Assembly: GCA_035651595.1 (NCBI GenBank)
Contig: DASRFJ010000258.1
Coordinates: forward strand, 1 to 28,143
Source of the DNA: JAFARZ01 sp035651595
GTDB taxonomy: Bacteria > Actinomycetota > Actinomycetes > Streptosporangiales > Streptosporangiaceae
Direction of reading: 5' to 3'
DNA: 28,143 nucleotides
The notes beneath the pieces were generated by a model. That model searched no databases and was not told the DNA's origin. It saw only the letters and a list, made by a program, of their open reading frames with translations. The position numbers and the translations under genes were made by a program. Below, in pieces: positions 15,694 through 22,898 of this stretch. The number at the start of each line of letters is the position of its first letter. Within the stretch, counting starts at the first letter, position 1.

Positions 15694-15791
15694 CAGCCGA
15701 TCCACGGCGCCCGCAGCTCGATCACGCGGCGGCCGGCGTAGTTCATGTCCCGCACGACCCGGACGATCCGCTGCAGCAGGCTGCTGTTCAT
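15693..15791 (-). CDS. 32-residue small protein upstream of the cupin
   Basis: The ATG at 15791 is preceded by AGAGGGA eight bases upstream, and the frame closes in TGA that overlaps the cupin ATG as TGATG. The product begins MNSSLLQRIVRVVRDMNY and continues with Arg- and Leu-rich residues to APWIG, an amphipathic basic helix. It resembles, from memory, the first half of a group of about 60-70 residue actinobacterial proteins with an MNYAxRR segment; that link is untested. The tight overlap suggests real translation and coupling to the cupin. It may be a partner subunit, a shortened family member or a leader peptide. Confidence 0.6.
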   Translation of the reverse strand: MNSSLLQRIVRVVRDMNYAGRRVIELRAPWIG

Positions 15792-16040
15792 TTCGATCCC
15801 TCTTCCGTATGTCCGGCCGGTTCATCCGGCCTCATGTCTCCGACACTACGCACCCAACGGCCCGCCCAAAAGGTCCGCTTCCGCCAAGAAAACATGGGCC
15901 AATCCGCCGCGAGCGGCGCCTGGGCGGCGCGGCTGGGCGCGCGGCGCGGCCGCGGCTCGCCAACCGCGCTGGGAGCCGGCCGCGCCAGCCTCCGGTTTGT
16001 GACGTTTTGCCCGCCTGCCTGCAAGGCGGCTCCATGATCG

Positions 16041-16080
16041 TGTGCGAAAAGGGCCGGAAATCCGGCGCTTTTCGCACACA
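16041..16080. repeat. 40-nt palindrome, family B copy 2
   Basis: Arms TGTGCGAAAAG (16041-16051) and CTTTTCGCACA (16068-16078) are perfect over 11 bp. An inner GCCGGA/TCCGGC stem follows after a single G-G mismatch. Just upstream is CCATGATCG, the same edge seen in reverse at the right end of both family C elements. Confidence 0.85.
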
Positions 16081-16179
16081 ATGACGTCGGCCGGGTCGCG
16101 GCGGAGCCGCCGTATCGCATCTCGCCCCGTAGCTATTCGCCAAGCGACGACGCATCAATGCGTTAGCGGTGCTGGGCGT

Positions 16180-16230
16180 TGATCGCGAAGCCTTTTGCCC
16201 CCGTTTCGGGGGTAAAAACCTTCGCGATCA
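16180..16230. repeat. 51-nt palindrome, family C copy 1
   Basis: Outer arms TGATCGCGAAG (16180-16190) and CTTCGCGATCA (16220-16230) are perfect. After a 2x2 internal loop come TTTT/AAAA, a G-T pair, and CCCCCG/CGGGGG around a TTT loop, for about 22 pairs in total. It is followed by TGG, giving the edge GATCATGG. Confidence 0.85.
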
Positions 16231-16252
16231 TGGGCTAATCGATCGCTGGCGT

Positions 16253-16298
16253 GGGGCGGGCGCGCGGTTGGGGCGGGCGCGCGGTTGGGGCGGGCGGG
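16253..16298. repeat. 17-bp G-rich tandem repeat
   Basis: GGGGCGGGCGCGCGGTT occurs at 16253-16269 and 16270-16286. GGGGCGGGCGGG of a third copy follows. Its many G-runs could form a G-quadruplex upstream of the chitinase promoter. Confidence 0.85.
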
Positions 16299-16345
16299 TA
16301 GGTGGGCCTTGACGGTGCGGGGGCGGAGGGTTACAGTCCAAATTA

Positions 16346-16364
16346 TTAAGAAACTTTCCTATAA
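16346..16364. promoter_or_regulatory. Imperfect palindrome over the chitinase -10 region
   Basis: TAAGAAACTTTCCTA (16347-16361) is a 15-bp palindrome with one mismatch and overlaps TATAAG (16360-16365), a good -10 candidate. Similar TAGGAAA-S-TTTCCTA sites stand, from memory, before secreted glycoside hydrolase genes of actinobacteria. A repressor or activator of polysaccharide-degrading genes may bind here. Confidence 0.45.
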
Positions 16365-16417
16365 GTGATTGCCCGGGGAGCGGGTCCGACTGGCCGCATT
16401 ACATCCTGGGAGAACGC

Positions 16418-18136
16418 ATGCACCTACGATTCCAGGCCAGATCGAACTGGCCACGCCTGATCGCGGCCGGGGCGGCCGCGCTGCTGATGGCCGCCGTCAT
16501 GCCGCTGCTCACCGCGGGGCCGGCCCGGGCGGCGGCAAACTTGCTGGCCAACCCTGGCTTCGAGGCCGGGACGACGGCCGGCTGGACGTGCTCATCGCTG
16601 GACAGCGTGGTCGCGTCGCCGGTGCACTCCGGCTCACACGCGCTGGCCGGGGCGGCATCGAGCTCGGACGACGCGCAGTGCTCGCAGTCGGTCTCGGTTC
16701 AGCCGTCCACCAGCTACACGCTGAGCGGTTTCGTCGAGGGGAACTACGTGTTCATCGGCGACTCGGGCACCGGCTCGTCAGACACCAACGCCTGGACGCC
16801 GTCGGCGACCAGCTGGCAGCAACTGTCCACCACGTTCACCACCGGCTCGTCCACCACTTCGGTGACGATCTACGTGCACGGCTGGTATGCCGAAGGCACT
16901 TACTTCGCGGACGACTTGTCGCTCGCCGGTCCCGGCGGAGGCGGTGGCGGCACCGCGCCGGGCGCGCCCACCGGGCTCCAGGTCACTGGTACGACGTCGA
17001 GTTCGGCGTCGCTGTCCTGGACCGCTCCGTCCGGCAGCACGGTCAGCGGCTACTTTGTCTATGAGAACGGCTCCCGTGCCACCTCGGTGACCGGCACCAG
17101 CGTGACGATCTCCGGTCTCGCCGCGTCGACTACCTATACGTTCGCGGTTTCCGCGTTCAATTCCGTGGGGGAGGGTCCGCAGTCCGCATCGGTGCAGGCC
17201 ACCACCGCGAGCAGCGGAGGCGGCGGGGGCGGGGGCGGCGGCCCGGGCAGCTTCGCCGTCGCGCCGTATGCCGACATGACCAACCTCCAAGAGCCGATGC
17301 TCGACAAGGCCGCGACCTCTGCCGGACTGAAGGCGTTCACCGCGGCATTCGTGATCGGGTCGGGGTGCACGCCGATCTGGGGTGACACGCTGCCCGTGAC
17401 GAACGACCCGATGGTGACCGGCGAGATCACCAAGGCCGAGTCGGAGGGCGCGACGCCGATCGTGTCGTTCGGCGGTGAGGCCGGAGTGGAGCTGGCGCAA
17501 TCCTGCACCAACCTCGGCTCGCTCGTCGCCGCTTACCAGTCGGTGATCAACACGCTGCACGTCAACCACATCGACTTCGACATCGAGGGCGCGGCGATCG
17601 CCGACACGGCGACCAACAACCTGCGGTTCCAGGCCATCAACCAGCTCGAGGCGGCCAACCCCGGTCTGGTCGTGTCGGTCACGATCCCGACGTTCCCCAC
17701 CGGTCCCGACTTCAACGGCGACGCGTTCCTCCAGGCGGCCAAGTCAAGCGGCACGAACATCAGCGTCATCAACGTGATGGCGATGGACTTCTACGGCAGC
17801 TTCGACACCGGCGGCGCCAACATGGGCAGCTACGCGACCGAGGCGGCGCAGGACACGCTCTCGTTCGTCAAGACGATCTGGCCCAATGACACGTACGCCA
17901 ACATCGGCGTGACACCGATGATCGGGCAGAACGACGACTCCGCGGAGGTGTTCACCGAGGCCAACGCCCAGACGCTGGTCAGCTTCGCGAGCAGCAACCA
18001 CCTGGGCAGGCTGGCGTTCTGGTCGGTGGACCGGGACCAGGCGTGCTCCGGCTCGGCCAGCGGCCTGCCGTCCTGCTCGGAGATCAGCCAGCAGCCGCTC
18101 GACTTCACGAAGATCTTCACCAAGTTCACCGGATAG
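16418..18136 (+). CDS. Secreted GH18 chitinase with carbohydrate-binding and FnIII domains
   Basis: The 572-residue product has a signal peptide (Arg-containing n-region, hydrophobic core about 14-33, likely cleavage after ARA near residue 38). A carbohydrate-binding module follows (about 41-172, LLANPGFEAGTTAGW to YFADDLSLAG), then a Gly linker, a fibronectin type III domain (about 180-263), a second poly-Gly linker, and a GH18 barrel (about 280-572). The active-site strand reads NHIDFDIEG: the DxDxE core with catalytic Glu is present, while the first Asp of DxxDxDxE is Asn. It should cleave chitin outside the cell. ATG has GGGAGA upstream. A strong hairpin follows the stop codon. Confidence 0.93.
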   Translation: MHLRFQARSNWPRLIAAGAAALLMAAVMPLLTAGPARAAANLLANPGFEAGTTAGWTCSSLDSVVASPVHSGSHALAGAASSSDDAQCSQSVSVQPSTSYTLSGFVEGNYVFIGDSGTGSSDTNAWTPSATSWQQLSTTFTTGSSTTSVTIYVHGWYAEGTYFADDLSLAGPGGGGGGTAPGAPTGLQVTGTTSSSASLSWTAPSGSTVSGYFVYENGSRATSVTGTSVTISGLAASTTYTFAVSAFNSVGEGPQSASVQATTASSGGGGGGGGGPGSFAVAPYADMTNLQEPMLDKAATSAGLKAFTAAFVIGSGCTPIWGDTLPVTNDPMVTGEITKAESEGATPIVSFGGEAGVELAQSCTNLGSLVAAYQSVINTLHVNHIDFDIEGAAIADTATNNLRFQAINQLEAANPGLVVSVTIPTFPTGPDFNGDAFLQAAKSSGTNISVINVMAMDFYGSFDTGGANMGSYATEAAQDTLSFVKTIWPNDTYANIGVTPMIGQNDDSAEVFTEANAQTLVSFASSNHLGRLAFWSVDRDQACSGSASGLPSCSEISQQPLDFTKIFTKFTG

Positions 18137-18147
18137 GCCTTCTCGAG

Positions 18148-18185
18148 CGGAGGGGCCGGCTCAGTGCCACGAGCCGGCCCCTCCG
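18148..18185 (+). terminator. Strong hairpin terminator after the chitinase gene
   Basis: CGGAGGGGCCGGCTC pairs perfectly over 15 bp with its complement around AGTGCCAC, 12 bases after the stop codon. No T-run follows, which is common for actinobacterial terminators. Confidence 0.8.
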
Positions 18186-18231
18186 GTATAGGCTGCCGCT
18201 TGGTCAGCGGGCGGACATGCCGGGAGGAACA

Positions 18232-19080
18232 ATGCCGCGATTCTCGAACCAGCCAGATCAGGACGCGGCGGTGTGGGAGCCGCGTGCCGCCGACACCCGG
18301 CTGGCGAACACGGCCGGCTCCAAGGAGGGCGCCGTCTTCACCTCCGACCTGTCGGTCTCGGAGTACGTGCTGCTCGGCGAGGCCGGGTTCGAGCCGCTCG
18401 GCTACGTGATCGGCTCGTCGATCTACCACGTGGGCCTGCAGATCGGCCGGTGGGGACAGAACCAGGAACTGACCGTGCTCACCCAGGCGATGTACAACGC
18501 CAGGGAGCTGGCCATGGCGCGGATGCGGGCCGAGGCCGACCATTTGAACGCGGACGGCATCGTCGGCGTGCAACTGCGGATGCAGATGTACGCCTGGGGT
18601 GAGGGCTGCCTGGAGTTCATCGCGTCCGGTACCGCGGTCAAGCATCTGACCGGCGAAGGCGCGCACCGCGCACCGGACGGCCGCGCGTTCACCTCGGACC
18701 TGTCCGCACAGGACTTCTTCCGGCTGCTCGCGGCCGGTGCGGTGCCCGTCGCGTTCGTCCTCGGCACCTGCGTCTACCACATCGCGCACCAGGGCGTGCT
18801 CCAGTCGCTGCGCCAGGCGGGCCGGAACCAGGAGATGCCGCAGTTCACCCAAGGCGTCTATGAGGCACGTGAGCTGGCGCTGTCCCGGATGCAGGCCGAG
18901 GCCGCCGCGGCCCGCGCGTCCGGCATCGTCGGCGTGAGCGTGGACGTCAAGAACCACGTCTGGGGCCAGCACGCGACCGAGTTCCTGGCCGTCGGCACCG
19001 CGGTCCGGCGGCTGTCCGCCGAGCACCGCCTCCCGGACACCACCCCGCGCCCGACCTTCACGCTGGGCCTGGACAGCTAG
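18232..19080 (+). CDS. Double YbjQ-family (UPF0145) protein
   Basis: The 282-residue protein starts at ATG 18232 with GGGAGG five bases upstream. It contains two YbjQ/heavy-metal-binding-like domains in tandem: the first from SDLSVSEYVLLGEAGFEPLG to the IASGTAV end, the second from SDLSAQDFFRLLAAGAVPVA to the LAVGTAV end. Each has the GxxxYH segment, a long ARELAxxRMxAEA helix, and GIVGVxxxxxxxxWG. YbjQ forms pentamers in other bacteria and its role is unsettled. There is no signal peptide, so it is cytoplasmic. It lies directly behind the chitinase terminator, so it is likely transcribed separately. Confidence 0.88.
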   Translation: MPRFSNQPDQDAAVWEPRAADTRLANTAGSKEGAVFTSDLSVSEYVLLGEAGFEPLGYVIGSSIYHVGLQIGRWGQNQELTVLTQAMYNARELAMARMRAEADHLNADGIVGVQLRMQMYAWGEGCLEFIASGTAVKHLTGEGAHRAPDGRAFTSDLSAQDFFRLLAAGAVPVAFVLGTCVYHIAHQGVLQSLRQAGRNQEMPQFTQGVYEARELALSRMQAEAAAARASGIVGVSVDVKNHVWGQHATEFLAVGTAVRRLSAEHRLPDTTPRPTFTLGLDS

Positions 19081-19092
19081 CTGGACAGCTAG
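19069..19092. repeat. 12-bp tandem duplication at the convergent gene ends
   Basis: CTGGACAGCTAG occurs twice in a row. The first copy supplies the TAG of the YbjQ-type gene on the plus strand, and the CTAG of the second supplies the TAG of glcF on the minus strand. The two genes are eight bases apart. Confidence 0.9.
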
Positions 19093-20375
19093 CCGCCGCG
19101 GATCGAGGCGTCGAGAACCTGCGCGGTGTGCGCGACGGCGATGGTCTCGCCGCGTGCCTCGAGCGCCGCGGCGATCTGCAGCGAGCAGCCGGGGTTCGCG
19201 GAGATCAGCAGCGGGGCACCGCTGGCATGTACCGCATCCGCCTTGCGCGCACCGAGTTCGGCCGCAGCCTCCGGCTGAAGCAGGTTGTACACGCCGGCCG
19301 AGCCGCAGCAGGTCCCCGCGTCGGCCAGCTCGACCAGGGTCAGCTCCGGTATCGCGCGCAGCAGGTCGCGCGGCTGCTGGGTGATCCGCTGCGCATGGCC
19401 CAGGTGGCATGCGTCGTGGTACGCGGCGGTGGTGCGCAGCGGATGGCGTTCCGCGACCGGCCCGAGTTCGGCGAGGAACTCGGAGAAGTCACGGACCTTG
19501 GCGCTCATCGCGGCCGCGCGAGCGGCCCAGGCCGGGTCGCCACCAAGAAGCCGTCCATAATCTTTCAGGGCCGAACCGCAGCCGGCTGAGTTGACCACGA
19601 TCGCGTCCACGCCGGCGCGTTCGAACGCGGCGATCGTCTTCCTGGCGAAGTCCGCCGCCTCGGACTCGCGGCCCGAGTGCAGCGACAGCGCGCCGCAGCA
19701 ACCCTGGTCGCGCGGAATGACAACGTCACAGCCTTCGGACGCGAGCACCCGCGCGGTCGCGGAGTTCACCTGCGGGAAGAACACCGACTGCACGCACCCG
19801 GTCAGCATGCCGGCGACGGCCCGGCGCGGTCCGCGGGCGGCCACGTGTTCCGGCAGCCGGATGCCCGAGGAGGGCGGCGGCGCGAGCCGCAGCGCCGCGC
19901 CGAGCACGGGGGAGATCCGCCCGGGCAGGGCGCTGCGCGCCAGCCGGCGGTCGAGCCCGGTGCGCTGGGCGACGCGCAGCGGCCCGACCACGGCGCGCAG
20001 CCGCTTCGGATACGGGAACAGTGCGAAGATCGCGGCCCGCGCGGCGCGGTCGCGCCGCGAACGCGGGCTGGCGGCGGGGGTTGGCGTGGCGTGCGCCTCC
20101 TCGGTCCATACCCGGGCCGCCTCGATCAGCTGGTCGTACTGCACGCCGGACGGGCAGGCGGTCATGCACGCCATGCAGCCCAGGCACCGGTCGAAGTGCT
20201 CGGCCGCCGTATCGGTGAGCGTGGCGCCGTCCAGAAGCTGCGTAACCAGGTGGATCCGGCCGCGCGGCGAGTCCATCTCCTCGCCCCACAGCTGATACGT
20301 CGGGCAGGCCGGCAGGCAGAACCCGCAGTGCACGCAGTCCTGCGCCACTGTCCGGAGTACGTCACGTTCCTGCAT
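19089..20375 (-). CDS. glcF: Glycolate oxidase iron-sulfur subunit GlcF
   Basis: GlcF carries electrons from the flavin subunits of glycolate dehydrogenase towards the respiratory chain. Two 4Fe-4S motifs are near the N-terminus, CVHCGFCLPACP and CLGCMACMTACP. Two cysteine-rich CCG domains follow, with GCCGALSLHSG and TCCGSAGVYNLL. The length of about 428 residues is usual. The ATG at 20375 is preferred because GGATGG lies about six bases before it; a GTG two codons upstream (20381) is the alternative. It overlaps the end of glcE by about 14 bp. It is the last gene of the aceB-glcDEF unit. Confidence 0.95.
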   Translation of the reverse strand: MQERDVLRTVAQDCVHCGFCLPACPTYQLWGEEMDSPRGRIHLVTQLLDGATLTDTAAEHFDRCLGCMACMTACPSGVQYDQLIEAARVWTEEAHATPTPAASPRSRRDRAARAAIFALFPYPKRLRAVVGPLRVAQRTGLDRRLARSALPGRISPVLGAALRLAPPPSSGIRLPEHVAARGPRRAVAGMLTGCVQSVFFPQVNSATARVLASEGCDVVIPRDQGCCGALSLHSGRESEAADFARKTIAAFERAGVDAIVVNSAGCGSALKDYGRLLGGDPAWAARAAAMSAKVRDFSEFLAELGPVAERHPLRTTAAYHDACHLGHAQRITQQPRDLLRAIPELTLVELADAGTCCGSAGVYNLLQPEAAAELGARKADAVHASGAPLLISANPGCSLQIAAALEARGETIAVAHTAQVLDASIRGG

Positions 20376-21459
20376 ATGCACCCATCCGGTGTGCCGGGTC
20401 GAACTGGTCGCGTACCGCGCGCATCAGCGCGTCGCCAGGCCCGAGCGGTTCCGCCGGCACCGCCGGCCCCGCTAGCGCTGTGAGCACACGCACGCCGCCG
20501 CGCCCGGCCAGCAAGCCACGCAGCGAGTCGAGCAGGCCGGTCAGATCGGTGTCCGGCGGGGCGCACAGGTACAGCATCCCCGCCCCCGCCGGGCCGGCAA
20601 CAGTGCACCGTACGCCCGACGCCGCGACCGCATCGAGCACCTCACGCAGTCTGGCCAGCCAGAACGTGACGCGCACGACCACGCCAGGGGGATCCGGCAA
20701 CTGCCCCCACCAGGATGGCGGGGATTCGGCCACTTCGGCGCCGCCGAGCAGCGGGGCCAGCGAGGCCGCGCGCGAGGCGACGCCAGCCGGCGTCCCCTCC
20801 AGCAGTACGCCGACCGTCCCGTCCGGCCCCAGTTCCACGGCCGACGGCTGGAGCGGCGAGTTCGCGGCGGCGATCACCGCGGCGGCCGGATCACGCGGCC
20901 CGGCAACCAGGTACGCCACCGCGGCCGGGATCGGGTGCAGCCGGAACGTCGCCTCGGTAATCAGCCCGAGCGTGCCGAACGACCCGGCGAACAGCTTGCC
21001 GAGGTCGTAGCCCGCCACGTTCTTGACGACCTTGCCACCGGAGTGCGCGACGACCCCGTCCGGGCGCACCACGGTGATCCCGATCAGCAGGTCGCGCGGC
21101 GAGCCGTACCGGAATCGCAGCGGCCCGGCCAGCCCGGTCGCGATCATGCCGCCGATGGTGACCGAAGGCGGCACGTCGAGCGCCAGCCGCTGTCCCGCAC
21201 CGGCGAGCACGGCGGCGACCGAACCCGTCAATGCGCCCGCTTGCACCGTCGCGACCAGGTCACCGGCCGCGTGCTCGACGACCTGGTCCATCCGCCGGGT
21301 ATCCACCACGACGTCCGCCGAGCCAGAAACCCAGCCAAGGCCCGCGCCGCGCGGCAGCACGGTCATGCCAGAGGCAGCCGCGGCGCGCAGCAATTCCGAG
21401 GCCTCTGTTGTGCTTGCAGGGGCGGCGACGGGTGGTACCACCGTACGTTCCGTCGCCAT
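20362..21459 (-). CDS. glcE: Glycolate oxidase FAD-binding subunit GlcE
   Basis: GlcE is the second flavin-binding subunit of the glycolate dehydrogenase. The 365-residue protein has a PCMH-type FAD-binding region: VLPRGAGLGW, then PPSVTIGGMIATGLAGPLR, and GGKVVKNVAGYDLGKLFAGSFGTLG, all family signatures. The ATG at 21459 fits the family start; a longer frame to 21561 adds unlike residues. No good ribosome-binding site is seen, and the start lies 97 bp inside the end of glcD, so expression probably depends on coupled translation. Confidence 0.93.
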   Translation of the reverse strand: MATERTVVPPVAAPASTTEASELLRAAAASGMTVLPRGAGLGWVSGSADVVVDTRRMDQVVEHAAGDLVATVQAGALTGSVAAVLAGAGQRLALDVPPSVTIGGMIATGLAGPLRFRYGSPRDLLIGITVVRPDGVVAHSGGKVVKNVAGYDLGKLFAGSFGTLGLITEATFRLHPIPAAVAYLVAGPRDPAAAVIAAANSPLQPSAVELGPDGTVGVLLEGTPAGVASRAASLAPLLGGAEVAESPPSWWGQLPDPPGVVVRVTFWLARLREVLDAVAASGVRCTVAGPAGAGMLYLCAPPDTDLTGLLDSLRGLLAGRGGVRVLTALAGPAVPAEPLGPGDALMRAVRDQFDPAHRMGAYAGT

Positions 21460-22898
21460 AAGAACAGTTCCGTGCCGGCGGGAAGCGGTCGCGGCCCACG
21501 GTGCGTGCCGGGGACCTCGCCGCAGAGCCGCGGGGTCGGGAACACCTTGCCCGGGTTGCACAGGCTCGCGGGATCGAAGGCGCAGCGGACCAGCTGCATG
21601 GTGTCCAGGTCATCGGCGTCGAACATTTTCGGCATATATCGGGACTTGTCGACACCGACGCCGTGCTCGCCGGTGATCGAACCGCCCTGCTCGAGACAGG
21701 CGTCGAGGATCGCGCCGGACACCTCCTCGGCGGCGGCGACGTCCTCGTCGCCGTGGTACAGCACGAGCGGGTGCAGGTTGCCGTCGCCGGCGTGGAAAAC
21801 GTTCGCGACGCGGATGCCGGTCTGGTTGGATAGTTCCGCTATCCGGGCGAGTACCGACGGCAGCGAGGTGCGCGGCACCACGCCGTCCTGCACGATGAAC
21901 CGCGGGCTGATCCGCCCCACCGCGGCGAACGCGGACTTGCGGCCGGCCCAGATCTTCGCCCGCTGCGCCGGGTCGTCGGCGGCCCTGATCTCGGTGGCGC
22001 CGGCCCGCTGGCAGATGTCACGGACCATGGCCAGCTCCGTCTCCACCTCCGCCGAAGGCCCGTCAAGCTCCACGATCAGCACCGCGCCGGCGCCCTCGGG
22101 GTACCCGCACTGGACCGCCGCCTCGGCCGCCTCGATGGCCAGCGCGTCCATCATCTCGATCGCCGCGGGCAGGATGCCGGCCCCGATGATGTCGGACACC
22201 GCCCGGCCGCCCTCGGCCGTGGTCGCGTACGCGGCGAGCAGCGTGTGCACCGCCTCCGGGCTGACGGTGAGCTTGACGACGATCTTCGTGACGATGCCGA
22301 GCGTGCCTTCGGAGCCGGTGAACGCACCGGTCAGGTCGTACCCGGAAGGGATGCCTGTGCCGTCGCCGAGCCAGGTCAGCTCGCCCGAAGGCGTGACGAT
22401 TTCCAGCCCGGTGACGTGGTGCACGGTGAAGCCGTGCTTGAGGCAGTGCGCGCCGCCGGAGTTCTCCGCGACGTTGCCGCCGACCGAGCAGACCACCTGG
22501 CTGGACGGGTCGGGCGCGTAGAACAGGCCGTAACGCTCGACCGCCTTGCTGACCGACAGGTTGGTCACGCCGGGCTCGACGACCGCACGCCGGGACACCG
22601 GGTCGATCTCCAGGATGCGCCGCATCCGCGACATCACGATCAGCACGCCGCTCTCGTGCGGCAGCGCGCCGCCGGACAGGCCGGTGCCGCTGCCGCGCGC
22701 GACGAACGGGATCCCGGCGTCGTGACAGGTCCGCACCACCGCGGCCGTCTCCGAAGCCGTACCCGGCAGCACGACCAGCGCCGGGACCGAGCGGTGCGAC
22801 GTCAGCCCGTCGCACTCGTACGTGCGAAGCTCCAGCGGGTCGGTGATGACGTTGCCGTCCCCGCAGATCTCACGGATCCGTTGAACGGGAATACTCAC
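21363..22898 (-). CDS. glcD: Glycolate oxidase FAD-linked catalytic subunit GlcD
   Basis: GlcD oxidises glycolate (or D-lactate in close relatives) to the oxo acid. The 511-residue protein has the FAD_binding_4 domain (PFVARGSGTGLSGGALP; SVGGNVAENSGGAHCLKHG; GAFTGSEGTLGIVT) and the C-terminal domain with VFHAGDGNLHPLVLY and GSITGEHGVGVDK. The start is the GTG at 22898, which overlaps the aceB stop as GTGA. After the usual end (CNPGKVFPTPRLCGEVPG) there are about 45 extra residues, rich in Arg and Pro, which overlap the start of glcE by 97 bp. That extension looks like run-on reading past a lost stop or a frameshift. Confidence 0.94.
   Translation of the reverse strand: MSIPVQRIREICGDGNVITDPLELRTYECDGLTSHRSVPALVVLPGTASETAAVVRTCHDAGIPFVARGSGTGLSGGALPHESGVLIVMSRMRRILEIDPVSRRAVVEPGVTNLSVSKAVERYGLFYAPDPSSQVVCSVGGNVAENSGGAHCLKHGFTVHHVTGLEIVTPSGELTWLGDGTGIPSGYDLTGAFTGSEGTLGIVTKIVVKLTVSPEAVHTLLAAYATTAEGGRAVSDIIGAGILPAAIEMMDALAIEAAEAAVQCGYPEGAGAVLIVELDGPSAEVETELAMVRDICQRAGATEIRAADDPAQRAKIWAGRKSAFAAVGRISPRFIVQDGVVPRTSLPSVLARIAELSNQTGIRVANVFHAGDGNLHPLVLYHGDEDVAAAEEVSGAILDACLEQGGSITGEHGVGVDKSRYMPKMFDADDLDTMQLVRCAFDPASLCNPGKVFPTPRLCGEVPGTHRGPRPLPAGTELFLWRRNVRWYHPSPPLQAQQRPRNCCAPRLPLA

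Larger units (their letters stand above)
15792..16417. other. Divergent gap of about 630 bp between the small gene and the chitinase gene
   Basis: It holds two long palindromes (16041-16080 and 16180-16230), a 17-bp tandem repeat (16253-16298), and the chitinase promoter region with a palindrome (16346-16364). Frames across 15846-16158 on both strands lack codon-use support, and I do not call a gene there. Confidence 0.65.

Noticed and set aside
15694..15825. 44-residue N-terminal extension of the cupin
   Set aside because: Not like the family; the stretch is better explained by the small gene in another frame.
15846..16158. Overlapping frames on both strands in the chitinase upstream gap
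   Set aside because: They run through the palindromes, lack ribosome-binding sites and show no family features.
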